This document shows positions 10,762 to 23,514 of a DNA stretch of 64,000 bases, piece by piece. The stretch lies in the NCBI GenBank assembly GCA_946902985.2, contig OX336397.1, positions 190,778,813 through 190,842,812 of the forward strand, read 5' to 3'. Position 1 is the first letter of the stretch. Every line of letters starts with the position of its first letter. The stretch comes from Meconema thalassinum (Eukaryota; Arthropoda; Insecta; Orthoptera; Tettigoniidae). The translations under genes and the position numbers were made by a program. The notes under the pieces were generated by a model. The model worked only from the letters and a program-made list of their open reading frames with translations. It searched no databases and had not been told where the DNA came from.

Positions 10762-11053
10762 GCTGGTTTTTCCCGGGGATATCTCTCAAGATCTTTAATG
10801 AAGTGGTTTGCCGTTGCCTTCTCCATTCCATGCCGTTGACCAAGATGCATTGGTTCATCCGCCATTAGGGGCGATTTCTCATCCCAAGGACAAGAGAGTG
10901 CCCTGACCTCAATTCGCTCATCCACCCTCAGAAGAGGCTGTTGGCGACATTGAGTGGGGCCACATACCGGTGGCCACTCGGTCCCCTTTTAGTCGTCTCT
11001 TACGACAGGCAGAGGTTACCGAGGGTGTTATTCTACTGCCCCCAACCACAGGG

Positions 11054-12334
11054 TCTGGGGAGTAAGCACCAGGTTAGGTTCGTGTATGTATGGAAAGCCA
11101 TATTAACAAAATGGCTACAGTGATGAAGTATCGACGATATCACGAAAGATACTGAATGTTTACCTGGCGAGCTTATGGCCAAATGTCTGGGAATAAAGTG
11201 TTTTGTGTTGGTGCATGGCATTTAAAATAAGACTTGGGAATGAGATGTTATCGTTTTCCTAATTTTCGTATTGTCGCTTATATTTTTAAAATATGCATCC
11301 CCATCTTTACTTGACATATATAGGTCTGGTAAAGATCCCGATAGACATCCAAATTTGAGCATTCTAGCTGATATTTGTAAAATATGTATTTCATCTTTAC
11401 TTCACCTATATACGATGTATGGTAATGATGGCGATACACGTCGGAAATTTGGCATTTTATCTTATGTTTATGAAATACTACCTATTATTTGTACCCGGCG
11501 TTGCCCAGGAGATGTCTTTAAATGTTATAGACAGATACATGCTAATATATATATATATATATATACAGTATATATATATATATTAATTTTGCCCCTAAGT
11601 GAGTTTAGACCTTAGTTCTCCTCAACTCTGATGTTACTCACGTGCAATATTAACTTACTGTAAACCTAGTCGAAAAGTACTGTGGGGTGCAATAACGTAG
11701 CAGAGGAAGCATCAATAGTAAAAAGGGATGTATATACACAATTCTTCGAGAACTCAGTCTCACAATAATTTCCTGATAGTGTTTATTTTTGATTTAATGG
11801 GGTAATTAAGACGTCTTGTAGCAGTGTTCACAAGGTTATCACCATTATTAGCCTACTTTTGATTTTTGCAAAGACTGAAGTAGACTTATGAGATCTACAC
11901 AGGGCTAAAGTAATGTTTGTGTATCTGTAGGTCTCCCCCACCCCTTATCAATTCGAACACGGTGAAACCGAATTGAACGAAATTTGGTACAAAGGTAGCA
12001 CTAGCAAAGGGTACCTCAGTGTCACGTTTTATAATGCCGCCACCTTTACCAAAACCTAATGGTGGCCACTCAAATGTCATAAGTTAACATAAAATTACGA
12101 CCAAAACTAATCGTATCTTTACTAAATTTGCTAAAATCATACCTTCCTATGAGACGCGTCCTGTGGTCAAACTACAAGCTCCTCACCCGTACTATTTAAA
12201 GATGGTGGCCGTGTGAATTATGCAACCATTATAATCAATGGCTTTAAAGACCCACCAATTCCGATTATCGAGCCAAGTGTGGTTTAAGCTGTCCTAAAGG
12301 ACGTGATCCGTTTTTATTATAATTTTATATTATA
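11054..12334. other. Intron 2 spacer with minor repeats
   Basis: No gene seen. A sequence of about 80 bp built around ATATGTATTTCATCTTTACT and GATACACGTCGG occurs twice (about 11270-11480) and has relatives at 18120-18420. A (TA)n run with one interruption lies at 11549-11582. Confidence 0.5.
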
Positions 12335-12365
12335 CTAGCTGAAGTACCCGTTCTTCGAACGGCTT
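12335..12365 (-). mobile_element. Helitron 3' terminus (minus strand)
   Basis: On the minus strand the sequence reads as a perfect 6-bp stem hairpin CCGTTC-GAA-GAACGG (12348-12362), then GTACTTCAGCTAG ending in CTAG next to T. A short GC-rich hairpin about 10 nt before CTRR, inserted next to T, defines Helitron 3' ends. The last 15 bases, GGGTACTTCAGCTAG, are identical to those of the plus-strand end at 34172-34186, so both belong to one family. The element body would extend to higher coordinates. Its 5' end was not located. Confidence 0.75.
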
Positions 12366-12489
12366 TTAGTACTTCCTGGCCTAAATCATTCATATAAACA
12401 CACATTTGTAATGTAGTTATGTTATTTCCATGTTACCAACTAAATCCATTTGCCATCTCTTGATGAATGAAGTACATTTGCATTTGACT

Positions 12490-12835
12490 GTTGGCACAGC
12501 CTAAAATGTGGCTTTTCACCGAAGTCTCATTCAAGGCTGTGATCATATGGAAGCTACTGAGGTATGGGTGGTGCTTAGTAGTGCCATTCAGGGTGCAGTC
12601 AGTGCCTGTGGATGCTGTGAAAGGTTCTACTCATAGGGTTAGTACTGCTGTTCTGACTCAATCAGGAAAGCAATGGCAAACTACCTCACCTCTCATCTTT
12701 CCTAGTACGCCTCAATATAGCGCTGCCTTGGGATTTTGTGGTTATCTACCCACATAACCTAACGGCGGTACTTTTTGAGGATCCATTCAGCCTTCAGGCT
12801 GACTACCTAACAGCCAGTGGAACCGGAATAAATAG
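12490..12835. repeat. Probable interspersed repeat
   Basis: This GC-richer block contains AGGAAAGCAATGGCAAACTA, a phrase I recall from SINE or LINE tails in insects, and ends near TTCAGCCTTCAGGCTGACTA, a short hairpin. An 88-codon open frame lies over it but has no domain. The family is unassigned. Confidence 0.35.
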
Positions 12836-14265
12836 TATTAAAAAAGCTCAATAGTAGTGATTTGATTGCTTTCTGTGACATTGATGAAGTAGAAAGTGAA
12901 CCATGTTAGTCTTCGAAACTAAATAATAATTTGAACACTTTAAGTCATCGATAACACAAGGAACATAACTGAGATAACAGTTAAATAAAGCTCTTTGAAG
13001 TAATCAAATGGAAGAACTGAAATTAAACAATGAGTGACGCGTAAGTGCAATAACCAACACCCAGGACTATCCTATAAACAAAAACTGAATATACTCGTTA
13101 GTATTACAACAGACAACACCTCAGTTTAAATTGCCCGATATGTATTTACGAAGTATTCGAACAGAGCAGATTGGTTAAAATGTACAGTTTGTCCCGTTAA
13201 TGTACAGTCCCATTTGTCAACACTAACGATTAACTCAACGATCACTTATAGCATACCACTGAATGGAAGCGTGAGATTTTATGTGATCGTTAATGTGACG
13301 TCTTTCTAACTTAATCACAGCAAATTTTCTAAGTTTGTGCTGTGTCTTGTGCGAGGTTTCACATCGTAAATCCAAGATGGCTCATCAGCGAGCTCTTCTT
13401 GTCCATTTGCGGACTACCAAAGGAGTAGCAAACTGGGCGGTACCTCAATTCTTATCTAGAATACCTCCGGTACTTTACTGCGGGAGCTAAACGCTCAGCA
13501 GTCTTTCACCTCCCTATAAAGGCTTCCAAAATGATTGTATATTGAATTTCAGGGCCAAACAATTAAAACTCAGCAACGTTTCTAGGTTTACGCCGTGTTT
13601 TGCCCGGGGTTTCAATAGCCGTGAATGGACAAAATACCATCTTTATTGAAATAAGTTTGCCCAGTTCGGCAGTAAGATTAATTATGAAAACTAAATAAAG
13701 TAATGTGACAGTCGGTAGACTTCGACACAATCGTCTGTGAATTTGGGTTTCTGATCATGGTAAAAAACGACAAAACGCAGATAAATATTGGCCAACAGAA
13801 ATATTCAGTTAGCAAAAAACAATTCAATAAAAAGTAAGAAAGCGTACTGTACAAATTAGAAAGCACTATAACATTGTAAAACAGCGTAATGATCCAAATA
13901 CTCACATACAATAACCGGCACAAAGGGTATAAAATTAGACCGAAAATCACGCTCCGTTTAAGACCCCACAAACCCTCTATATAAATAAAAGAGTTCATGT
14001 AGGGATATAAGATTGGTACATTCCTCACATATTCATTACCTCTTTGACCCACTTACGAGGTGGCTAGGATCATGAAATTTGGCATGCATGTGAGTGATGT
14101 AAGTGGCAAATACCATGCGAATTTTCACGATCCTTGCTGTCATACAAGTACGGAAAAACGAAATGAATGTGCTGAAATGTGCAAAAGAGGACTCCAAAAT
14201 ATATGCCCTCATGGCAATCTGAGGCGTAATCGTTGGATGTACAACGAAATGTCATGCAACCAAAT
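12836..14265. other. Intron 2 spacer, no gene seen
   Basis: A 124-codon minus-strand frame (13678-14052) is rich in hydrophobic residues, but its composition follows AT-rich DNA. I found no coding support. Confidence 0.45.
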
Positions 14266-14672
14266 TTGTAGAAAACGAACGGTTTTCGAGATATTGCCAG
14301 AAAACTATTCCAGTTCTGCGAAATTGCAGCGTTTGTCATAGTACCGTTGATCTGTTTCTCAGAGGGAACACAGTTTCTTGGGAATATCTCCGAAACCGTT
14401 CATCTTAGGACCATAAAAAGTGTGTTTCGGGGTCCCTACAGGACCTCCGAGTATTGTTTCTCTTATCTGGCGGCTTAAAATGAGCTAATTCCGATCTTTG
14501 TACCGTTTGTCCATGCACAGTGCCAAAGGGCCGAAAAAAACAGATTTTTCAAAAACCGTTTCTTAGTGAGCCCCTACAACCTAGCGTTAACCTACATGCA
14601 AAATTTCAGCTTTCTAGATCTAGTGGTTTCAGCGCTGAGATGATGAGTCAATTTTGGATTAAATATATAAGC
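14266..14672 (-). repeat. Single inverted relative of the 690-bp satellite
   Basis: Read on the minus strand this segment follows the satellite monomer: AATCCAAAATTGACTCATCA, CTAGAAAGCTGAAATTTTGC, AAGAAACGGTTTTTGAAAA, GAGGTCCTGTAGGGACCCCG, ATGAACGGTTTCGGAGATAT and CAATATCTCGAAAACCGTTC, in that order. It is more diverged than array monomers are from each other. It has only one copy of the approximately 155-bp subunit that is doubled in most array monomers. Homology stops near 14266. Confidence 0.85.
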
Positions 14673-14919
14673 GGTGACTGAGTGACTTAGAAGAGCTGAG
14701 CGGTCTCTGGCACATGCAAAGATGACAGCCGAACTCTTGTGCCTGTCCTATATTTCCGTAGTTGTATATGATATAGCCTACTGATATAAATAATATAAAC
14801 TTTGTATGAATTGATTTAAAATGAAGATGCACTGCAGTGAATAAATAATTTATTTCAAGACATTATTTGCTAACACGTTGTATCTAAGTCAGTTAATAAC
14901 ACTGAGGTGATAAGGACAT

Positions 14920-15000
14920 GTTTGGCTCTGGGCTAGAGCGTTAGTAACTCACGCGATTGACTCGGGATCGAAACCTACTAGAGTTACCTTTTTAAATTGA
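14920..15000 (+). repeat. Possible tRNA-like SINE head
   Basis: GGCTAGAGCGTTAGTAACTC followed about 30 bases later by GGGATCGAAACCTACTAG resembles an A-box/B-box pair. The match to the consensus is imperfect, so this is tentative. Confidence 0.3.
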
Positions 15001-16996
15001 ATTCTTTTACAAATATTGTGGACGACCTCTTTACATAGATACTAAATAAAATGCCATATAGCTCAAAGGAGAGGCAAATGTATACACTCGTTTATTAATA
15101 ATCACAGCCCAAGCATCGCACATAAATAGAAGACATTAGAGAAAGGTGAATATAAATGCATGATACACGTTGTCATCAACCACAGCCTTATCAATGCCTC
15201 TGTACGGTGCTGTCCTCTTGTGGGTTACATGGGTAATTGTTCCAAACATTCCGCTTTGTGAACCCATGACCTCCTGAAGTATGTAAATTTTGTAATAGTT
15301 CAACTTCTAGCCATATATTTCATATCCTCGCCGCTGGATGGGGGGGCCTTCATTCATTCTATCCCTGACCCGGTCGGACGACAGGAACAGGCTGTGGATT
15401 TTCATTATTCAACTTCTAGCCGTGACCTTTAAGGACTGCCAGCTGGATCGTCTCCCTCCTGGTTACTTTAAACTGCTTACCCTTTCAACACTCAGTGGCG
15501 TACAACATATATATATATTAATTCACGGCCCGGTTGCAGCACCAACCTACTGTGATCGCCGCGGATTTGAAAGGGGGAAGTTACGTAAAGCGAAGGATTC
15601 TTAAGTTTGGAGGCTTAATATCGAGATTAACGGACGTGAATGCATTACAGTAAGTTAGTGGTTTTGATTTTCAATCATCATAAAGCATATAATATTGATT
15701 TAGACACTTACTGGCTAATTATCAATTTAAAAGAAAAGAAAAAAATACATGGTGGTGGATGTGATTGTTTAGGGGTGAGGACAAACTGCTATAAGTATAC
15801 CCATACATTTAGGAGAAAGTAGGCTATATGTTCTTTGCTGATCATCTTGTTTTTCAAATGTAGCAACTACCTTCTTGATAGGAAATCATATTTAAATTAT
15901 TCAATGATTGGAAGATTAAATCATCATTGTGGAGTCAAATATACTTATGACCTTCAATCCTGCACAAATTACGTGAATAATGAGAAATGACATATCCCTA
16001 TACGTAGCTCAGTGTTTACTATAGCAGCATATTAAGGAACAGTATTGATGTAAAAATAATTTATATGCATATTATCTCATCCACATCAAGTTAAATAAAT
16101 AAAGCAGCGTATAATCCCACTATAATGTCAAATATGATGCTTAGATTCTGAACATATTGAACTTCCTTAGCCTCTAAAGTATTTCGTTAGATAAGAAATA
16201 CATTCTCTAAACTCCCTCCTCACTAATCTCAAAATGCTATATCGGAATCCAGAGTGATTAGAACTCATGTCAATATAACATTAGGCTATTCAATAACTTT
16301 TGTCAGGCAGCACTAAAATGGCATATATAAGTACATAAACATAGGAAACAAATTGTGAACGAATATAATCGAACTAAATAATGTACGCTATTCGTATGGC
16401 AAAGTATCATTACCCTACTTTTTGGTCCTTATCAGCCGAAAACTATCGCATAATAATATATATTCATAGTTTAATTACATCATTAAGATGTAATCATATA
16501 AATTCATAATTTAACATCCGGTTCCATTACAAATTAGCATGCATTAGTCATAGAGCAGGATAATTACCAATGACAATATAACCCGAATAACATAGGCAAA
16601 TACTATTCATAAAACAAATGCAAAATCACTCAAAAGTTACTGTATTTCTGATTTGTAATACAAAAGACAGCCTGTCAACTGTCAACAATAAAAAATGCAG
16701 CATAAATACATTATGATTAATAAAACATAAACGTCAACTTATCAGTTGTAGATCACACCTTAACGGAGTGTAGAACTCTTCAGATCTAGTAGATATTACT
16801 TACAATATATTGCGCGTGATACGTTCGTCATAAGGTAAAGATTGAGAATCTTCCGTATCAGCAGCGGCATCATGAGTGTAGAAATAGACCCAAAATGGCA
16901 CTTAGGTTTCGGTGACCTAAAGACTAAATATTAAATAAAATTATACATAATATGCAGAAATCATTTGGACGATCAGGTGTGTTGGTGTGAAACTTG
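15001..16996. other. Intron 2 spacer, no gene seen
   Basis: AT-rich sequence without recognisable coding regions. Open frames at 15338-15604 and 15640-15822 have no domains or splice-compatible partners. Confidence 0.45.
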
Positions 16997-17141
16997 GTAA
17001 TTGAGGGGCTTAGAAGACAAGGAAGACAAGTGATATCTGATAGGCATGGGAAAACCACCCCTAGTGACATATCTTTTAAGGATCATTTTCAGAAGGCTGT
17101 CATATATCGCTTGTTTCTCTTGTCTTCTAAGCCCCTCAATT
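16997..17141. repeat. Hairpin-forming inverted repeat
   Basis: AATTGAGGGGCTTAGAAGAC starts the left arm (about 16998) and its complement ends the right arm (about 17141). The arms are about 38 bp with a few mismatches and a loop of about 70 bp. The GC-rich tract that follows (17142-17335) looks like SINE or LINE debris but could not be assigned. Confidence 0.7.
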
Positions 17142-17724
17142 GTTTTCCGGGGTTTCCCACTTCTACTCTACTCGAAGCAATTCTCGGTCACAAAAACCAA
17201 GATTCAGCGCCGAGGGGACCCGATGCGCTGACCACGCAGGCCAAATAGCTGGGCAGCGGTCGATTGGTAGACCTTGGCCCTTCATGGGCTGTAGTGCCAG
17301 GGGTAATTTATTATACTCGAAGGAAATACCGCGATAGTTCCTAACTGATGGCCATATGAACTTCCCTTCCAATCCTTATTTGAATTACAAATACACACAC
17401 TACCACAGCCATCACAGTAGCACATCTTATCAGAAATGATCCATACTCACGCAAGTTCATGGGCTAGGCTATATGGGCATGATATTGCAACGCTTCTAAA
17501 TTAATCAACAACAAGAGTATCATTTAAGCTCATTTGAACTTAATACTATATTTATTGATGATATCTCTAGCTGTTGTAACGTAACGCCACATGCAGGGTT
17601 AGCCAATGGTTTTCTTTATTAATTTCAATTCCCTACAACGACCCCTCTCAATAACATTTTTTAAAAAATTCAGATTGTATGGCGTTCAGATTCATAATGT
17701 TCCAGTCGTGGTTTTGATTCAGAA

Positions 17725-17875
17725 TGGAGTGCCATGGCCTCTTACAGAGATGGATGTAAACTTGGTGGTCACGTCTTGAGCTACTCTCGCCGTGGAGAAA
17801 GTGGAGTGGCATGGCCTCTTCCAGAGATAGATGGGAACTTGGTGGTCACGTCTTGAGCTACTGTTGCCATGGAAA
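17725..17875. repeat. 77-bp tandem duplication
   Basis: Two copies share CATGGCCTCTT, CAGAGAT and CTTGGTGGTCACGTCTTGAG, spaced 77 bp apart. A short open frame overlaps but is not supported as coding. Confidence 0.75.
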
Positions 17876-18119
17876 CGACCGGCCTTGCCAATCCTTCATC
17901 AGTTTATTTTCTGACATAATTAGGTTTGCTAGAGTGGAAAAAGTCCGAAATCAGAAGTATGAGAAAGACTATCCAAAATGCATATGGCCAGCTGTCTCAT
18001 CTGGGTCTTGAACTATGTGCGTGCAAAATTTGGTTGATGATAGGTGGAATAGTGTAGATTTGTTTAGAGAACAAATCCACATACATACATACATACATAC
18101 ATTCATAAATAAAGACTTA

Positions 18120-18420
18120 CACTTTTATTTATATGATGTATCCCCATCTTTACTTGACCTATATATATGAGGTCTGGTATAGATTGCGATACACATCGAC
18201 ATTTTGGTATCTTAGCTTATATTTATAAAATATGTATGTCCATCTTTACCATAAAGGATGTCTGATAAAGATCTTGGTACACATACACATTTTTCAATTT
18301 ACAGTAACACTTGGATATGACATGTGTACCAGATATCCTACATAGGTCAAGTAAAGATCGTAAAAATTAGGCAATTGTAAAAATTCGATATGTATCGCGT
18401 TTCGAGGGGTTATTGTAAAT
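18120..18420. repeat. Degenerate ATCTTTAC-type repeats
   Basis: Several imperfect copies, in both orientations, of a unit containing CCATCTTTACTTGACCTATA and GATACACAT. It is related to the sequence at 11270-11480. An (ACAT)n run lies just before it, at about 18077-18103. Confidence 0.5.
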
Positions 18421-20097
18421 GACGATTTCTGTTTATATTTCCCCCACCCTTAACCCCTCGATTCTCCAGGAGTCTCCTGTAAGCTTTCTAGAAAAGTATC
18501 GAGTGTCTTTCGAGACGTAGTTGATGACGTCATCAACGCCGCCATTTTGTTTTAAGGGATTTTTTTACGGAAATGCAACGCGATCTAAACTACCCCCCTG
18601 TCATATCCTAGACTGGCCCGTGAGACATGTGTGTTCTAGAGCGCCTAGGATTTATATTGTAAATCTAAATTAAGAAATCAGAAGTGTCCGAACACTCACA
18701 TGAGGCTTGGGGTGACCTTCACTGCCTGCCCTGTCAATATGATGTTGGTCCTCCTCCCACCATGATGCCTCCCTCCGCAGGTATCCATGGCTGTGAATAT
18801 ATTGATGGTCCACTCTTGAAGACAGCCCCACTGCTAGCTGTGACTGTCAGTATCTTCATCATAGACTCCAATGTTGCACACATATTTGATAGTTAGGGGT
18901 TCTTCGAGTTTCTAGGAGGGTTGAACGAAGGAGAAAAACAGACGTGTCTTGTTTCGGACAGCCATGAAGTCTCCGCAGAAAACTCCCCCGAGATGATCTA
19001 TGGTGGAGTATCTCAGCATTTTATTAGACCATGGGCAGCATTTTCGTTCAGAAATGCTCTTAAGCTGTTGTCTATAAAACTACTATTTTTCAGTTCTCCA
19101 ATTATTAACACATTGCATAATCATCTTGATAACCACAATGACTCATGCTTTATGTATTACAAGTGAATGTATATGGAATGAGACTTCAAGTACCTGCCAC
19201 TGTACTTACAAATAATCCCCGATTTGTTTATCGTTCACGTTAAATTACTCCCTCCGTTTGGTATCCTTGAAATCAGAATTGTTTTAAGGGTGAACGCTTG
19301 GTACTGTGGCCGTATTTTGTATAGTAATGGTACACTGACATGTTTAAGAAACATATTTGGTGTTTTATGACAACATTCCAACTTGCAGACAAGAGTAATA
19401 GCAAGCTGACGCTCGGTTAGGGAAATGGGTAGGCAACGCTGCAACGCATCTGAGAACATACGATTTGGAGAAGTACAGTTAGTCCACAAGATGGCTGCTT
19501 TAGAAGCATGGTATTGATTCATACTATTATAAACCATTACTGAGATTACTCAGGGGATCGACGATACGGAAGTACATTGAAACATAAGAAGGAATTATTT
19601 GAAGATATTTATGGAATTATTAACACTTATATTAAGACATCAGATGTTTATCGCAATTATGCTATGCCAACTTCGATTCATATATCGATCGGACAGACTG
19701 GTATTGTAGGTAGGATTAGTCCAGCTGGAAGTAGCACGGTTCGGAGAGAGACACTTGATTACTTCCTTACAGACTTTCTTATTGGCTCGGCCAAAGCAAC
19801 TATCTCGAGTATCACTTTTACTTAGTGCTATTAGTTACAGTACGGGACGGTAGAGTACGCCTCTGCTTCCTAACAAGTCACGCAAGATACACTTGAGACG
19901 TTCGTTTAATCCAGTGTATGGACTTAGTGCAATATGAAAGTGACGCGAGTGAACTTCGTGTTCCGCATAGATTTTCTGTAGCATTATTGCTATCACGAAA
20001 AGACTTGTAATTTATCCAGTGGTCATTCAACATTACAACATGGGTATTATAATAATTTTATTAATGCAGCCAATGGCCATGTACTTTTCTTTTCAGG
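18421..20097. other. Intron 2 spacer, no gene seen
   Basis: No recognisable protein or RNA gene. Open frames at 18684, 18921, 19235 (minus) and 19577 show no motif. Confidence 0.45.
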
Positions 20098-20290
20098 ACG
20101 GGTCAGGGAAGGGATATTGGAAGGAAATCGGCCGTGGACCTATTGAAAGGAACCGTCCAGGCATTTGCCTGGTGGTGAAAATGGGAAACCACGAAAACCA
20201 TTTTCAGCACGGCCGAGGTGGGATTCGAACCCACGCTCTCCCGATGCCAGCGAGGCAGGAGGTAGCGCTCTCGGCCCCAGCGGCCACAAC
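20098..20290 (-). repeat. tRNA-derived SINE
   Basis: On the minus strand the tRNA-like head carries GTGGGTTCGAATCCCACC with a perfect B box GGTTCGAATCC (20221-20231). It is followed by a body containing TGGTTTTCGTGGTTTCCCAT and ending near AATATCCCTTCCCTGACCCG. This head-plus-body arrangement matches a SINE type I recall from insect genomes. The phrase on the plus strand, AAAATGGGAAACCACGAAAA, is a useful tag. Open frames across it are by-products. Confidence 0.7.
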
Positions 20291-23200
20291 ATGGATATTA
20301 ACACTGCAATGAAAGGAATAATGTACCAGTATAATACGAGGAAAGCGATGAATTGCTAGGCACTGAATAGGAATGCAGCACATAAGCAGAGTTGAACATA
20401 TGGAAGTGATCAATGCTGAATAATGGAATTCGTTAGCAGAAGGCTATTTAAAATGAGACTGAAGGCAGTCTATGTAATGACACTGAGATAATTACTTCTA
20501 TGGTATAGATCTTCAAGTAAGAGAAGAAGTGGCATCTTTCTCTTTTCTATAAATGGAACTTAGTCAGTTTCCGTATGATGAACATTGTGTTCCGGATAGC
20601 TGTTTCAAGTGGAAGAGTGTTGGGTTCGAGTACGAGCAGTCCTGACCAATACTTCGACTACTCAACTCTATGGATGAGGGTTCGATCTCGACAAGGGATG
20701 TATGTTCCAACATACATTATACGTTCATCAAGACGACTAAAGGTAGCTGGAAATCTCTTTATCTGTAGACGGTATGAATCATGTCATATCTATAGAATAT
20801 CCTTTTTTCACCAATTTTTATTCAGTAATTTTGAAAATGGATTTGAGAATTAGATCTGACGTCTTTGTCGTCTCTGTTCGATGGTCTATTTTAGGTTTTG
20901 ATCCTAATAAGGATGCACCTACATAGTCATTTCAGTAGTTAATTTTTAATATAGTGTTATTTTTACAACATTACTTTTTCTGATTTTGGTAATAATTCTG
21001 AGCATTATAATTAGTTGAGAAGAAGCATATTTCAAGAAGAATTTAGGACCAAGACTACGATATCATTATATAAGTATATGAGATAGGAAGATGATGTCTT
21101 ACCACGAATATATGAACATTTTTCTACATTAATTCTGTTATATTTGAGCAACGAAACAGAATATTTTCGACACTTCATACAGCATTTCATTTTAGATGAC
21201 TGTATATTTTTCGTCAAGCTAGTTATAGACGTTGAAGTCTAGCATCATATTTGAAGTGAACAATTGCAGTTTTAAATTAGCCAATTATAGCCAATTTTTG
21301 AATCACGTTTTGAGTATAAATATTTTTATTGAGATACAGTTTTCGACTTTCATAATTTTTTTTGGAATACTCCTGTTTTGATTCCGTGTGATTATAATGG
21401 ATTATTTTGTATTTTACTCATACTAGGCATTTTCCATGGTGTAGACTCATACGAATTTCTTATGGGGAGGACCCATTTTTGAATTTGTTTATGTGAATCT
21501 GAATTAATTCTCAAACAGTAATAAATGTATAATATCTTGTGAGATATATTTGTAAATATTGAGATTATGATGAATAGAAGTTTAAAGGAGATATGAAGCT
21601 CAGTTTTGTATAAAAATATATTCCGTCTAAAACAAAATGACATTTTGGTAATTTACACATGTTATGATTCGATCATGTAAATATGCAATTATTATTACAG
21701 TTTTTATGGAAGTAGATTAACACTTCGATACTTGTGTCAATTATGAACCATGATATATTGATGTGTTTGTATGATACGTTTATGAATTATGAGAAGGTGT
21801 GGAAAATTAGTAACAGCTATTGAGAGCTACTTTGCGTATTGGATAATATAACAGTTGTGTTAATTAAGTATTTTTGCAGTATATTTCTACATCAATGGTT
21901 GGTCAGAAATAATTTAAGGTGGATATTAGGAATCTCATGTGTGGAGAGATCGTCGTATTTGTTACGAATTTTGAGGATTGTGCGAGCTATTGAGCTATCG
22001 CTGAATTATGATATAATGAAGTATAATTAAGCGTGAGATAGTCACGAACATCGTTACTAGGAGTCTAGTAGTTAAATAAACCCACCATTTAAAATCTCAT
22101 ATGCGCATAAAACAATTCACTTGGATTTGATTGCAAATAATAACACATATATTTAGTGTGAAGCTATGATCTGGAAAACATAAAAAAATATAAAATATTG
22201 GAGTGATAATTGAAATATTAATTTTAGATAACTCAAATATTGATTGGAAAAACTATACGTTCGATAACCTTAATTGATCGTCGAATAAGACAAATTAAGA
22301 CAATAGGCAATATTTAAAATACTTCTTAATGGAATGATAAGAAATCATGGCGAAATTCGGCAAATGAATTAATTGTATATCTTTGTAAATAATTTATTAT
22401 AACAAACCTTTTAGGGTATTTGTGTAAAATAACTTGTGATATAATTACTCATGCATAAAACGTTCACGATTTGAACATTTCTTAACACTGCAATTTTATG
22501 CAGTATATTCCAGCCAGATTCAAGGCGATTTGCATATTTATTTTATGATATGCCACAGTGGATAATAATCTAAATTTTTGTTTAGTGGATGTAGATCCAC
22601 GATTCTTCGTTTTTCAGTTAATAAACTGGTTATTTAATTTTAATTCTATAATGATTTGGTGATTTATATTAGAAACAGAATGTGCTAGGAGAACCAGTGG
22701 GCCACTTTTACCAATGCTTAGCCTAACGCCCGAGATTAATTTTAAGAGTTTTCGAGTTCACTTTGAGCTAGTTTTTCATTTTTGTTCATACCACTGGCAT
22801 TTTCTTAATGCATTCTTTTATATTGAGATGTCCGTAGCCCAGGTTGATCCTTGTTGGTAGAATTTTGGGGGTTATTTCAGCCGGGTACTTCCAGATTCTA
22901 CGATCCAGTTTTTCCATCGGATAACAACAGGTAAGACCACGTGGATACGGGTACAGTACGAAATATCTTAACCCAAAATGTATCAACGTTGCTTGTCCTT
23001 ATTAACGTTATATGGTAACTCTAAGTAACTGCAGCAACGCCGCAAAGTCGCATCACGCACACTAAATGCTAGTGACAATATGCTTGGCCTACTGTTTCCG
23101 AGTATATTCTAACTGAAATGCTTTTCTACAAACACTGCACAATAACTGTTATGTTTTTGCCATGTGGCTATTGACGAAACAAAACTATGAATGTGGGGTT

Positions 23201-23322
23201 TAATTACTTTTAGTATGTTATTTTATTCCTTGATTCCTTCAGTGCAAGTTTACAGGCCATCTGTAAGATATATTTCAATCTACGAAGAGGAACATATATG
23301 TGATCAAATCATTTATTTTCAG
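20291..23322. other. Intron 2 distal part, no gene seen
   Basis: About 3 kb of strongly AT-rich sequence. No open frame has a known domain and no repeat was recognised. It ends in the acceptor of exon 3. Confidence 0.5.
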
Positions 23323-23403
23323 GATGATACAGACCATCACACAGACATCAGGATTGAGGAATCTTGTATTCCGGATATCGTTACATGCATCAATCTGAAT
23401 GAG
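23323..23403 (+). CDS. C2H2 zinc-finger protein, exon 3
   Basis: The acceptor TTTATTTTCAG precedes 27 codons in phase 0 (DDTDHHTDIRIEESCIPDIV, then TCINLNE), ended by a strong donor GTAAGT at 23404. Acidic content and phase match exons 2 and 4. The surrounding open frame is longer, but the splice signals bound the part with protein-like composition. Intron 2 before it is 15.7 kb. Confidence 0.7.
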
Positions 23404-23514
23404 GTAAGTAACTTAATGCTTATTTTCAAGACATATCCTTATCTCCTAATAACATTTAGGGATTTAGAATTATTTTCTGACAATGAAGTTGATGACAAAC
23501 GGAAGCGTTTGGCT

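Larger units (their letters stand above)
7830..11053 (-). mobile_element. RTE-type LINE, nearly full length but inactive
   Basis: A non-LTR retrotransposon lies in intron 2, only 250 bp after exon 2, antisense to the host gene. On the minus strand it begins near 11053 with CCCTGTGGTTGGGGGCAGT, a 5' leader seen before endonuclease-type LINEs. It then has an endonuclease domain, a reverse transcriptase with FADD, a C-terminal tail and a 3' end of AAG-type simple repeats (7830-7845). Domain order and motifs fit the RTE/BovB-like clade. At least two frameshifts and several stops inactivate it. The 5' end looks complete, which is uncommon since most LINE copies are truncated there. Target duplications were not identified. 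Confidence 0.85.

Noticed and set aside
13678..14052. 124-codon minus-strand frame with membrane-like composition
   Set aside because: Phe/Tyr/Leu/Ile richness follows from AT-rich DNA. No start context, splice partner or known family.
20204..20413. tRNA gene on the minus strand (GGTTCGAATCC present)
   Set aside because: There is a B box but no cloverleaf, anticodon arm or acceptor stem that pairs. A SINE body follows it.
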